Assembly: GCA_947258835.1 (NCBI GenBank)
Contig: CAMYJY010000049.1
Location: forward strand, 1 to 16,232
Direction: 5' to 3'
From: an uncultured Pirellulales bacterium
Lineage (GTDB): Bacteria > Planctomycetota > Planctomycetia > Pirellulales > Lacipirellulaceae
Length of the DNA stretch: 16,232 nucleotides
Shown: positions 1-7,310 of the stretch, piece by piece
How positions within the stretch are numbered: position 1 is the first letter of the stretch
How the letters are laid out: the number at the start of each line of letters is the position of its first letter
Notes under the pieces: model-generated
What the model was told of the DNA's origin: nothing
The model's input: the letters and a program-made list of their open reading frames with translations, nothing else
Databases searched by the model: none
Program-made: the position numbers and the translations under genes

Positions 1-1
1 C

Positions 2-253
2 CGAGCTCTTGACCCCCTAAAGCGGAACAGCAAGTGGTTGCATGCCACCACGAAAGAGCATCCAGAAAAGTTTTGCATTATGGGAAAGTGGGATCCCTTC
101 CAAGGCACGGCGGAGTTACATCACTACGCGCCCGTGGCGTCATTTCCGAGCAACCACAGCTTCGACGAGAAGTACTTGGTGTGGTGGTGCGAATGCGTAG
201 GGAACAAGTTTGTCAAGCCGCTCAAGTTCATCCGGCCGCAAAAGAAGAGTTAG
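2..253 (+). CDS. Partial unrecognised protein, C-terminal end only
   Basis: An open frame enters from the left edge and runs 83 codons to a TAG at 251-253. The peptide is rich in Trp, Cys, His and aromatic residues, for example YLVWWCECVGNKF, and ends in the basic tail KFIRPQKKS. This composition is unlike a random shadow frame, so I read it as the C-terminus of a gene that begins outside the window. A TTG lies at 38, but nothing marks it as a start. The frame ends tail-to-tail with the helicase gene on the other strand, overlapping it by 4 bp. I do not recognise the family and assign no function. It could still be a chance open frame. Confidence 0.45.
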   Translation, partial: RALDPLKRNSKWLHATTKEHPEKFCIMGKWDPFQGTAELHHYAPVASFPSNHSFDEKYLVWWCECVGNKFVKPLKFIRPQKKS

Positions 254-2109
254 TCTGCTGATAAAGAGGTTTCCTCAGCCGGTATATAATCCTGAATGTG
301 CGCCAAAAATTTCTCACCGTAGTCGGCCAGCTTTTTCGGGCCCACGCCGTGCACGGCCAAGAAATCGACCGGGTTGGTTGGTCGTCGGCGGGCCATGTCA
401 CGCAAACTGGCATCGCCAAACACAATGTAGGCCGGTACCCCCTGCTGGGCCGCCAGCTCCCGCCGCAGATTGCGGAGCGACTCGAATAGCTGACGGTCGA
501 CACCTTCCCAGGTCGCCGGCGCGGGTGTCGCGGCGCGGGTAGACCGCGCGGATTTCTTGGGCGCTGGTTGCAACAAAATCGGGGTGTGCTCTCCCCGTAA
601 TACCTGCCAACCCAACTCGGTCAGTCGCACCAAATTGTACTCGGTCGCCTTCACCGCGCAGCCCTGGCCCACCAGTTGCTCCAGCCAATCCCGAATCGTG
701 TTCTTCGTATGTGCGGACAAGATACCGTAGGTGCTCAGTCGATCATGACGACGCTCCAGGATCCGCTGATCCGACGAGCCGGCCAGCACCTGGGCCGTAT
801 AGTCCGCACCATAACCCTGCTCCAACCGCACCACGCAAGACAGGATCTTTTGGGCCACGATCAGCGGATCTGCCACCTGCTCGACCTTGCCCAAACAGAC
901 GTCGCAGGCTTGGCAATTCTCCCGCTCCCAGCGCTGGCCAAAATATTCCACCAACCCCTGATGCCGGCAGGTGGGAGACTTGCAAAACCGATCCAAGGCC
1001 GTCAAGGCTTCCATGGCCCCCGGCTGTGCCCCGCCCTCGGCCAGTAGCCGCTGCCAGGTGAAAAAATCGCGGCCGCTAAAAAACAAGACACACTCGGCCT
1101 CCAGCCCGTCCCGGCCCGCCCGACCACTCTCTTGCTGGTAGGCCTCCAGCGACTTGGGCATGCCCGCATGCACCACGAACCGCACATTCGACTTGTCGAT
1201 GCCCATTCCAAAAGCCACGGTGGCCACGATGATATCGGTCCGCTCCTGCAAAAAGGCTTCTTGGTGCGCATGCCGCTCGCGATCCGTCAAACCGGCATGA
1301 TACGGAGCGGTATGATAACCCAAGTCGTTCAGCTCGGCCGAAGTTTCTTCCACCTCCCTCCGTGAGATGCAATAGATGATGCCGGATTCTCCCCGATGAC
1401 GCTCCAGCACCTCCACGATTTGGTCCAAGCCGGCACGCCGCCGCTCGACACGGTAGTGCAGATTGGGCCGGTCAAAAGAACCAACCAGGATCTGCGGTTG
1501 GTCCAGTCCCAGCTGATCGCTAATATCCTGACGGACCTGCTCGGTCGCCGTCGCCGTGTAGGCATGCAGTCCCACCCCCGGAAACCGCTCCTTCAACGTG
1601 CGCAGGTCGCGATACTCGGGGCGAAAATCGTGCCCCCACGCACTAATGCAGTGGGCCTCGTCGATGGCAAACAGCGAAATGGGCACCCCCGCTAAAAAGG
1701 CTAACATCTTTTCCTGCAGCAAACTCTCGGGCGCCATGTAGAGTAATTTTAAAGCACCTGAGCGAATCGCATCGAACACCGCATCCCGCTCACTGTACAG
1801 CAGCGAACTATTCAATACAGCCGCCGTCACACCACTGCTCCGCAACGCGTCGACCTGATCCTTCATCAGCGAAATCAGAGGCGAAACCACGACCGCCAGG
1901 CCCTCCAGGCAGCAGGCAGGCGCTTGGAAGCAGAGGGATTTTCCGCCCCCGGTAGGCAACACCACCACCGAGTCCCGCCCGCTGAGCACGCACTCCATGG
2001 CCTCTTGCTGCAAGGGACGAAACGTGTCAAAACCCCAATACCTCTTGAGAGCAGAGGAAACCGTCTCTTCCGCTACCCGCCCGACGGTGGATTCGATTTC
2101 GGAGGACAT
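250..2109 (-). CDS. recQ: ATP-dependent DNA helicase RecQ
   Basis: RecQ is a superfamily 2, 3'-5' DNA helicase that acts in recombination and in repair of stalled forks. The 619-residue product matches the usual bacterial length of about 600. Motif 0 (YWGFDTFRPLQQEA) is at about 24-37, Walker A TGGGKS at 53-58, and the DEAH box with its aromatic-rich loop (DEAHCISAWGHDFRP) at 150-164. Motif V (VATVAFGMGIDKSNVRF) is at about 295-311 and motif VI QESGRAGRDG at 326-335. Zinc-binding Cys381, 399, 402 and 405 follow, then the RQC winged helix and a C-terminal HRDC domain at about 530-605. The frame stays open about 133 codons further upstream, but that part is low-complexity and non-homologous, so I chose the ATG beginning MSSEIES. 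No clear ribosome-binding site precedes it. The gene is intact, with nothing missing in the core motifs. Confidence 0.97.
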   Translation of the reverse strand: MSSEIESTVGRVAEETVSSALKRYWGFDTFRPLQQEAMECVLSGRDSVVVLPTGGGKSLCFQAPACCLEGLAVVVSPLISLMKDQVDALRSSGVTAAVLNSSLLYSERDAVFDAIRSGALKLLYMAPESLLQEKMLAFLAGVPISLFAIDEAHCISAWGHDFRPEYRDLRTLKERFPGVGLHAYTATATEQVRQDISDQLGLDQPQILVGSFDRPNLHYRVERRRAGLDQIVEVLERHRGESGIIYCISRREVEETSAELNDLGYHTAPYHAGLTDRERHAHQEAFLQERTDIIVATVAFGMGIDKSNVRFVVHAGMPKSLEAYQQESGRAGRDGLEAECVLFFSGRDFFTWQRLLAEGGAQPGAMEALTALDRFCKSPTCRHQGLVEYFGQRWERENCQACDVCLGKVEQVADPLIVAQKILSCVVRLEQGYGADYTAQVLAGSSDQRILERRHDRLSTYGILSAHTKNTIRDWLEQLVGQGCAVKATEYNLVRLTELGWQVLRGEHTPILLQPAPKKSARSTRAATPAPATWEGVDRQLFESLRNLRRELAAQQGVPAYIVFGDASLRDMARRRPTNPVDFLAVHGVGPKKLADYGEKFLAHIQDYIPAEETSLSAD

Positions 2110-2531
2110 AGTGGCCGCAGTTTCTGAAAAACGGCGACAGGCCGTTCTGTCAGCAGGAGATGGGTCGGAACAAAAATCTCCCTCCGTGAGGCGTCGGTTG
2201 CCAAGGCAGCCGCGCGGAGGAAGAACGCGGGATGCCGAAGTCCAAATCCTAATCGGTCTGCCTGCGATCATGCAAGCCTGGGGGGGCAGACGGCGGAAAG
2301 CAACCACCTCTTGCCCTCGCACTGCGACCCGATGGCACCACCGCGCATGTTCGAAATTTGCTCTAAATACGTACCGCGGAGCGGGAATATTTGTGATGTG
2401 AGATGTGTGATGTGAGATATTTGATGTGGGGTACGGGCCGAGCGCAGCCCTACCTAACCAGGCGGGGAGAATCTTGAACCACAACGAAACAACGGGAACT
2501 ACGCCCACCGCGAATCAACCAACGGACAGAA
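2110..2531. other. Intergenic region upstream of recQ
   Basis: I find no convincing gene here. The minus-strand frame that continues from recQ is an unconserved extension. The region holds a short GATGTGA tandem repeat (2392-2418). It also has a GC-rich stretch at about 2433-2452 with short GGGC/GCCC complementarity. I could not identify a recQ promoter with a good -35/-10 pair. Confidence 0.5.
2392..2418. repeat. 14-bp tandem repeat TGTGATGTGAGAT
   Basis: TGTGATGTGAGAT occurs at 2392-2404 and again at 2406-2418 (period 14), and a degenerate third unit (TTGATGTGGGG) follows. It is a simple-sequence repeat in the recQ upstream region. No function is evident. Confidence 0.7.
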
Positions 2532-2631
2532 TAAACGGGACACAATATTATTTAGCTTTCGTCAATGCCTAGAACAGCACGTGTTACTCCAGGTGGGCCA
2601 CGACGTTGGTGCGCGTTGGTTGTCCCGTTTA
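2532..2631. repeat. 100-bp element bounded by 11-bp inverted repeats
   Basis: TAAACGGGACA at 2532-2542 and its exact reverse complement TGTCCCGTTTA at 2621-2631 enclose 78 bp. The same 11-mer recurs at 3372-3382 beyond the downstream toxin gene, also preceded by GAA. The arrangement suggests a small non-autonomous mobile or REP-like element. No transposase gene is present in the window, and the internal sequence shows no coding potential. Confidence 0.6.
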
Positions 2632-2696
2632 AGCCCCTAATCCCCCGCGTTTAAGCCCTAAGCCCCCAAAGCTACCCGCCATTAGCATGGCAAATA

Positions 2697-2725
2697 TTGA
2701 CACATATTGGGCTTCATGCTAAGCT
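2697..2725 (+). promoter_or_regulatory. parDE promoter inside a nested inverted-repeat operator
   Basis: A perfect -35 TTGACA (2697-2702) is followed after 17 bp by a weak -10 TAAGCT (2720-2725). The promoter is embedded in palindromes: TTAGCATG (2682-2689) pairs with CATGCTAA (2715-2722), and AATAT (2693-2697) pairs with ATATT (2704-2708). Ribbon-helix-helix antitoxins commonly bind such repeats to autoregulate their operon, so this is a likely operator. A Shine-Dalgarno-like AAAAGGAG at 2731-2738 follows, 7 nt before the antitoxin ATG. Confidence 0.6.
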
Positions 2726-2745
2726 TCCAGAAAAGGAGCAATAGG

Positions 2746-2988
2746 ATGGCTAACTCACTCAATCTTTCGCTGACCGATGAGCTACGCGCGTTCGTCGACC
2801 AAAACTCGGGCGACGGCACGCTCTACTCCACGCCCAGCGAGTTCGTCCGCGACATCCTTCGGCGACACAAAATACAGCAAGAGGCGGCCGACATCCGCGA
2901 CGCGATCATCGAGGGCTACCAAGACGCCATCGCCGGGCGAACCGTTGCGTTCAACGGTGACCTGAAAGGATTGCTGAAGAATCCGTGA
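2746..2988 (+). CDS. Ribbon-helix-helix antitoxin, ParD/CopG-like
   Basis: This is an 80-residue protein. The N-terminal strand-helix-helix (SLNLSLTDELRAFVDQ, then STPSEFVRDILRRH) is the typical ParD-type DNA-binding dimer module. The C-terminal half (IRDAIIEGYQDAIAG) would wrap the partner toxin. I chose the ATG at 2746 because AAAAGGAG sits 7 nt upstream; an upstream TTG at 2707 would add 13 residues that do not fit the family and would overlap the promoter and operator. The stop codon overlaps the toxin's GTG start (GTGA), the usual sign of translational coupling. The antitoxin is expected to neutralise the toxin and repress the shared promoter. Confidence 0.88.
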   Translation: MANSLNLSLTDELRAFVDQNSGDGTLYSTPSEFVRDILRRHKIQQEAADIRDAIIEGYQDAIAGRTVAFNGDLKGLLKNP

Positions 2989-3356
2989 GCACCCGCCCGT
3001 CCAAACTGCTGATCACCAAGCGGGCGCTACGCGACATCGCCGCTATCGAAGCGTACTCCATCCAGGAGTGGGGCCAGCGGGTTGCGAACAAGTACCTCGG
3101 CGACCTCGAAGCAGCGCTCTCGCGCATCCAGGCCGACCGCAAGCTACTGCAAGCCGAGCAAGACTTGCACCCCGACCTAAGCTTCTACCGCGTCAACAAG
3201 CACCCCTTGGTCTGTGACGTCCAGCCGAAGGCGATCTTTCTGCTAACAGTCATCCATGCCAGCCGGGACATTCCGAGCCGTCTGGCGGAGATGCAGCCTT
3301 CGCTCGCGACGGAAGTCGAACTGCTGCGTCAGCAGCTCGACAAGAAGCAGCGCTGA
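2985..3356 (+). CDS. ParE/RelE-superfamily toxin
   Basis: The 123-residue protein starts at a GTG that overlaps the antitoxin stop by 4 nt. The N-terminal helices carry the ParE pattern: a basic start (LLITKRALRDIAAIEAYS), then WGQRVANKYLGDLEAAL. A beta-rich core follows (LSFYRVNKHPLVCDVQ, then IFLLTVIHASRDIPSRL), where the family usually has R..Y and V..I..HxR. ParE toxins poison DNA gyrase, whereas RelE relatives cleave mRNA on the ribosome. Sequence alone favours the ParE side because of the paired ParD-like antitoxin and the WG motif. The tail after about residue 100 is longer than in many ParEs and is Gln/Lys-rich. Confidence 0.85.
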   Translation: MSTRPSKLLITKRALRDIAAIEAYSIQEWGQRVANKYLGDLEAALSRIQADRKLLQAEQDLHPDLSFYRVNKHPLVCDVQPKAIFLLTVIHASRDIPSRLAEMQPSLATEVELLRQQLDKKQR

Positions 3357-3359
3357 ACC

Positions 3360-3382
3360 AAACGGGACGAATAAACGGGACA
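3360..3382 (+). repeat. AAACGGGAC direct repeat downstream of the toxin
   Basis: AAACGGGAC occurs at 3360-3368 and 3373-3381, immediately after the toxin stop. The 22-bp stretch at 3361-3382 matches 2521-2542 upstream of the antitoxin at 19 of 22 positions. The toxin-antitoxin pair is therefore bracketed by direct repeats about 840 bp apart, which suggests it arrived, or moves, with this repeat. Confidence 0.65.
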
Positions 3383-3514
3383 GGCCCAAACGGAGGCTGA
3401 GTTGAAAGCGATCCGCCAGACAGTCCAGAAGGGCCACATTTTATAGCTAACTCGATCACTGCCAATCAGTCTATAATGCCAGACCACGGCAAGGCCCTCG
3501 CCTGCCGCACTGTA
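3383..3514 (+). promoter_or_regulatory. Intergenic region with possible GTPase-operon promoter
   Basis: No gene is visible. A perfect -10 TATAAT lies at 3472-3477, but nothing resembling a -35 stands 15-18 bp upstream, so the promoter call is weak. Loose GGCCC (3383-3387) and GGGCC (3431-3435) complementarity followed by ACATTTT could end the toxin transcript. The enclosed loop is long and I am not confident in it. Confidence 0.3.
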
Positions 3515-3661
3515 AACGATAAAAATCTTCGCATTCTCGCTCCGCGGGAATGACCGCGCAACAATGGAGCGACCAACGGGAGCGGACAAAGAGACTGCGA
3601 GCGGTAGCTCGCTGTGGTTGGCGGCCCCCCGTTCAAGCCGGGGGCAGGCCCTGCCGCCCTG
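3515..3661 (+). repeat. Dispersed ~148-bp repeat, copy A
   Basis: The stretch aligns over its whole length with 9921-10069. Shared blocks include AACGATAAAAATCTT, GAGCGACCAACGGGAGCGG, and a C-rich/G-rich hairpin (GGCCCCCCGTTCAAGCCGG and following) near the 3' end. The 5' part contains a decayed copy of the TCCGCGGGAATGAC hairpin found in the array at 6682-6940. A frame open through the repeat would add 51 residues to the GTPase downstream. Because those codons are repeat-derived, they are unlikely to belong to the protein. Confidence 0.85.
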
Positions 3662-3702
3662 CATCTGCCCCCTCCTCTGCACTTGCCGCGGGAAGGAAAT
3701 CC

Positions 3703-5271
3703 ATGGCCCGGCCACCTCGCAAACTTGGTCTGCTGCTCGTCGCCTACCTGGCGGTGCTGGGCTATGCGCTGGTCGCCTGGCTGCCGCAGGGCATCGATCT
3801 CTACCAGCGGCTGTCAGAAAAACATCCGCAGCTGAGCCTGCTGTACCTGGCGGGCGTGTCGGCCGGCGGCTTGATCCTCGGCGGACTCTCGCTGTGGCTG
3901 CTGGTGCGGGTGTGGCGAAACACGCGCGTGAAGCAGCGACGCGACGCGCGACGAGAAAAAAACCCCAGCCAAATGTCGGCCACGGAAAAACGAACGGAAC
4001 TGGCGGAGAACCTCCGCTCCAGCCAGCAGTTCGCGGCAGGTGCGCAGGTCGCGCCCGCCCTCCGCGGAGAAATTCAGCACAGCCTGGATCAACTCACGGC
4101 CAAACAAACCGAGCGGCGACTGGAGATTGTGGCCTTTGGCACCATCTCCAGTGGCAAGTCCACACTCTTAAACGCCCTCGCGGGGCGGCCCGTCTGCGCA
4201 GCCGACGTGGTCGGTGGCACGACCTCCGAGCAAATCACTATTCCTTGGCCTGGCCAGGATCAAGTCGTGCTGGTCGATACGCCAGGACTGGCTGAGGTGC
4301 GGGGCGAACACCGCGCGGCCAGCGCCGCCACCGCCGCCAAGCACGCCGACCTGGTGCTGCTGGTCGTCGATGGACCGCTGAAGGCCTATGAGGTCGAGCT
4401 GGTCCAACAATTGCTCCGCATGGAAAAGCGGCTGGTGGTATGCCTGAACAAAGCAGACTGGTACGAACCGGAAGAACAACAGCAGCTGACCGCTCAGATT
4501 GTGGGCCAACTGCCCCAACTGGACGCGGCGGATGTGGTGGCCGTGCGGGCAGCGCCGGTCCGCCACACACGGGTGTACGTGGATACCGATGGTCGCGAAC
4601 AGCAGCAGACGCGCGAACTGCCCGCCGATGTGCAGGCCCTCGCCACACGCTTGCTGCAAATCGTCGCCCACGACGGTAGCGAATTGCTGTTGGCCAACCT
4701 GCTCCTGCAATCACGGGGCTTGGTGGAGGAGGCCAAACAGCAAATCCGAACCACGCTCGATGAGCAGGCCGATAAAATAATCCAGCAACATATGTGGGCA
4801 GCGGGCGCCGCCGGGGCCACCCCCCTGCCCCTCCTGGATCTGGCCGGGGGCAGCGCCATCACGGTCAAACTGGTGCTGGAGTTGGCCCGCGTGTACCAGC
4901 AAGCGATCACGGCCGACACGGTGGTGAAAATGCTGGAAAAATTGGGCCAGAACCTCATCGCTATGGTCGGCGTCACTGCCGCGACTCCGGCCCTGGTCGC
5001 CGGCATTGGGACCCTCCTCAAAACCGTACCTGGCATCGGCACGCTGGCCGGCGGCTTGATCCAAGGGACCGCCCAGGCCCTGGTGACGCGCTGGATCGGC
5101 AACGTGTTCCAAAAATATTTTCAAGCAGAAATGAACGTCCCCGTGAGCGGCCTGGCCGAACTGGCCCAGGCGGAATGGCAACGGCTGACCCAACCGGAAT
5201 CCTTACGGGCACTGGTACGACACGGACGTCGTGAACTGACCGCCACACACACCGTGGAGGACGCGTCGTGA
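3703..5271 (+). CDS. Membrane-anchored GTPase, DUF697-type, first of a pair
   Basis: This 522-residue protein has two likely membrane segments at about 9-29 and 45-70, then a basic linker and a TRAFAC-type G domain. G1 is GTISSGKS at 146-153, the probable G2 region is GGTTSE at 171-176, G3 is DTPG at 192-195 and G4 is NKAD at 249-252. The C-terminal half is helical and carries Gly/Ala-rich hydrophobic stretches (about 425-480), as in YcjF/DUF697-type GTPases, which associate with membranes. I chose the ATG at 3703, which has GGAAGG 6 nt upstream. An earlier start at 3550 would translate the dispersed repeat. The stop overlaps the GTG of the next gene, so the two are co-translated. The cellular role is unknown; Era/dynamin-like membrane remodelling or sensing is a guess. 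Confidence 0.85.
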   Translation: MARPPRKLGLLLVAYLAVLGYALVAWLPQGIDLYQRLSEKHPQLSLLYLAGVSAGGLILGGLSLWLLVRVWRNTRVKQRRDARREKNPSQMSATEKRTELAENLRSSQQFAAGAQVAPALRGEIQHSLDQLTAKQTERRLEIVAFGTISSGKSTLLNALAGRPVCAADVVGGTTSEQITIPWPGQDQVVLVDTPGLAEVRGEHRAASAATAAKHADLVLLVVDGPLKAYEVELVQQLLRMEKRLVVCLNKADWYEPEEQQQLTAQIVGQLPQLDAADVVAVRAAPVRHTRVYVDTDGREQQQTRELPADVQALATRLLQIVAHDGSELLLANLLLQSRGLVEEAKQQIRTTLDEQADKIIQQHMWAAGAAGATPLPLLDLAGGSAITVKLVLELARVYQQAITADTVVKMLEKLGQNLIAMVGVTAATPALVAGIGTLLKTVPGIGTLAGGLIQGTAQALVTRWIGNVFQKYFQAEMNVPVSGLAELAQAEWQRLTQPESLRALVRHGRRELTATHTVEDAS

Positions 5272-6608
5272 GCGAGTTTTCTCCGACCGCGGAGCAGGCG
5301 GGTGACCACGCCCTGCGGGCCATCCGCCAAACCATCGCGCAGTTCCAAGACTGCAGCCAGGAAGAGCGCGAGGCCCTGCAACACGATCTGGACCAACTGG
5401 AACGCATGACCGAAAAACTGGCAGCGGGGCGGGTGGAAATCGTGGTGTTCGGCGAAATCAGCACCGGCAAGTCCGCGCTGGTCAACGCCCTGGTGGGTGA
5501 TGATCTCACACCCGTCCATGTCCAAGGCGGCTGGACCCAGGACGTCTGGCACGTGCCTTGGGACGGCGTGGGCTATTGCGTGCCCGGATTCTCCCAGTCG
5601 CAGGTGGTCCTCGTGGACACCCCGGGGCTGAACGAAGTGGGCGGTGCCCAGCGGGCGGAAATGGCCCGCACCGCGGCCGAGCAGGCCGACCTGATCTTGT
5701 TTGTCACCGACTCCGATTTGAACGCCACGGAGTTCTCGGCGCTGGAAGAGCTGGCAGCCGCCCAAAAACCGCTGCTGCTGGTGCTGAACAAGACCGATCT
5801 GTATCCCCCGGAAGAACTCGCGGCGCTGCTGGCCCTGCTGCGCGGCCCGCGCCTGGCAGGGCTGGTCGCACCGGAAAACGTCATCACCACCCAGGCGGCC
5901 CCCCGGGAGGTCGAATATGTCCTGGCAGCAGCCGATGGGAGCACCCGCAGCGAGTGGCGGCAGCCCGCTCCGCAGGTGACGGACCTCCGCTTGCGGATTT
6001 TGGAGCTCCTGGAGGCGGAAGGCAACTCGCTGATCGCACTCAACGCCGCCATGTTTGCCGCCGACAAAAGTGACCGCATGGCCGCCTTACGCGTGCGGCT
6101 GCGTGAAGATCGTGCCAGCAAAACGATCTGGGGCTACGCCGTCTCCAAATCCTTGGCCGTGGCCCTGAATCCGCTGCCGGCAGTTGACGTGCTGGGCGGC
6201 ACGGCCGTCGACGCCACGATGGTCGTGACTTTGGGCCGCATCTATGGCATCCAAATCACCACCTCCAAGGCCCGCGCCTTGGTCACTTCCATTCTCCAGG
6301 CCGCTGGCTGGGTGATGCTCAGCGAAGTGGCGGTGAGCTATGCCTCGTCCGTCTTCAAAGCGCTGACCGTGGGCTACGGCAGTGTCGCCACATTACTTCC
6401 CCAGGGGGCAGCGGCCGGCTACGGATCCTACGTTGTCGGTCAGGCGGCCCGCTACTACTTCCAGCACGGTGCCAGCTGGGGGGCGGAGTCGCCCAAACAA
6501 ATTGTGGCGGAAATCCTGGAAAATACGGACAAACAGTCCGTTCTCCAACAACTGAAAGAAAAAATCAAAGCCAAGATTGCCCTCAATCCGTATGCCAGTA
6601 AGCGGTAG
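5268..6608 (+). CDS. Soluble DUF697-type GTPase, second of a pair
   Basis: This 446-residue protein starts at a GTG that overlaps the previous stop (GTGA). It is homologous to its neighbour but lacks the N-terminal membrane segments. It opens instead with a charged helical region (about 1-55). G1 is GEISTGKS at 62-69, G3 is DTPG at 117-120 and G4 is NKTD at 174-177. The DUF697-like C-terminus includes LNPLPAVDVLGGTAVDATMV at about 300-320, followed by amphipathic and hydrophobic stretches. The tandem arrangement and translational coupling suggest a heteromeric complex in which the first protein recruits this one to the membrane. That is inference; the substrate or partner is not visible. It is the last gene before the convergent repeat array. 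Confidence 0.86.
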   Translation: MSEFSPTAEQAGDHALRAIRQTIAQFQDCSQEEREALQHDLDQLERMTEKLAAGRVEIVVFGEISTGKSALVNALVGDDLTPVHVQGGWTQDVWHVPWDGVGYCVPGFSQSQVVLVDTPGLNEVGGAQRAEMARTAAEQADLILFVTDSDLNATEFSALEELAAAQKPLLLVLNKTDLYPPEELAALLALLRGPRLAGLVAPENVITTQAAPREVEYVLAAADGSTRSEWRQPAPQVTDLRLRILELLEAEGNSLIALNAAMFAADKSDRMAALRVRLREDRASKTIWGYAVSKSLAVALNPLPAVDVLGGTAVDATMVVTLGRIYGIQITTSKARALVTSILQAAGWVMLSEVAVSYASSVFKALTVGYGSVATLLPQGAAAGYGSYVVGQAARYYFQHGASWGAESPKQIVAEILENTDKQSVLQQLKEKIKAKIALNPYASKR

Positions 6609-6681
6609 GCAGCAGGAGTGTCTCGTCCTCCTGGCGTAGTGAAGCCATCCGCTTCTCTAGTCGTTTCTACCGCTTCCTGAT

Positions 6682-6940
6682 GTCATTCCCGCGGAGGAAT
6701 CTAAGACTACCTCCTCTGTCATTCCCGCGGAGGCGGGAATCTAAGACTACCTCCTCTGTCATTCCCGCGGAGGCGGGAATCTAAGACTACCTGCGACTGC
6801 TACTGGATTCCCGCCTGCGCGGGAATGACGGACTCTATGCACTTCACTGGATTCCCGCCTGCGCGGGAATGACGGACTCTATGCACTTCACTGGATTCCC
6901 GCCTGCGCGGGAATGACGTGGACAACCTGGATTCCCGCGG
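6682..6940. repeat. Mirrored array of REP-like hairpin repeats
   Basis: Left half: three direct units beginning GTCATTCCCGCGGAGG start at 6682, 6718 and 6758. The period is 40 bp, and the first unit lacks 4 nt of its hairpin. Right half: three units beginning CTGGATTCCCGCCTGCGCGG start at 6803, 6847 and 6891 with an exact 44-bp period, followed by a truncated unit near 6927. The right half is the reverse complement of the left in the shared core GTCATTCCCGCGNAGG, while the inter-core spacers differ between halves. Each core folds as a hairpin (ATTCCCGC with GCGGGAAT). The array sits between the convergent GTPase operon and mazEF, so it may act as a bidirectional transcription barrier. Related cores occur at 3536-3552 and 9939-9961. 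Confidence 0.9.
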
Positions 6941-6983
6941 CAAGGACAGATGGCGGCACGCTTCCGTTGGTCGCCGGAATTCA

Positions 6984-7310
6984 TTAGCAGATCAACGCGC
7001 TCAGCTTCCCGATAACTTCCGCCAGGACGTGGTCGTCAACTTTGGCTTTCTTTTTTGCTTTGCGGGCTCTCCAATCCAGACTCTTGACTTGGTCGGCCAG
7101 CACGACACTTGGCTCTTCGTCCGCAACCAAAACTTCAAAGGGATACCCCTTGACTTGACTGGTCATGGGGCAAAGGAGACAAAGAGACGTCTTGCGATTG
7201 TAGGCCCGAGGAGAAAGTACGAGGGCGGGTCGATGGCGCGCTTGTTCGCGACCGGCTTGTGGATCAAAATTGATCCAGATCACATCGCCGCGATCCGGTA
7301 TGTAGGCCAT
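6984..7310 (-). CDS. mazF: MazF/PemK-family endoribonuclease toxin
   Basis: The 108-residue protein carries the classic opening GDVIWINFDPQAGREQ, then HRPALVLSP at 26-34 and CPMTSQVKGYPFEV at about 47-60. The conserved Arg27 and Thr50/Ser51 correspond to the catalytic Arg and Thr of characterised MazF proteins, which cleave mRNA at short sequence motifs. The start ATG shares one base with the antitoxin stop (TGATG), so the two are translated as a coupled pair. Length and motifs are normal, and I see no sign of inactivation. The specificity of cleavage cannot be read from sequence. Confidence 0.95.
   Translation of the reverse strand: MAYIPDRGDVIWINFDPQAGREQARHRPALVLSPRAYNRKTSLCLLCPMTSQVKGYPFEVLVADEEPSVVLADQVKSLDWRARKAKKKAKVDDHVLAEVIGKLSALIC

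Noticed and set aside
2345..2360. LexA/SOS box upstream of recQ
   Set aside because: Only one half-site (CGAAC-like) is present, with no matching second half.
2110..2508. N-terminal extension of the RecQ frame by 133 codons
   Set aside because: The added residues are low-complexity, pass through a simple repeat and lie ahead of a start that already gives normal RecQ length.
3550..3702. N-terminal extension of the first GTPase by 51 codons
   Set aside because: These codons fall inside the dispersed repeat shared with 9921-10069; the ATG at 3703 has a ribosome-binding site and begins the membrane segment.
6682..6940. CRISPR array
   Set aside because: Inter-core sequences are identical within each half, the orientation flips midway, cores are hairpins of REP type, and no cas genes are present.
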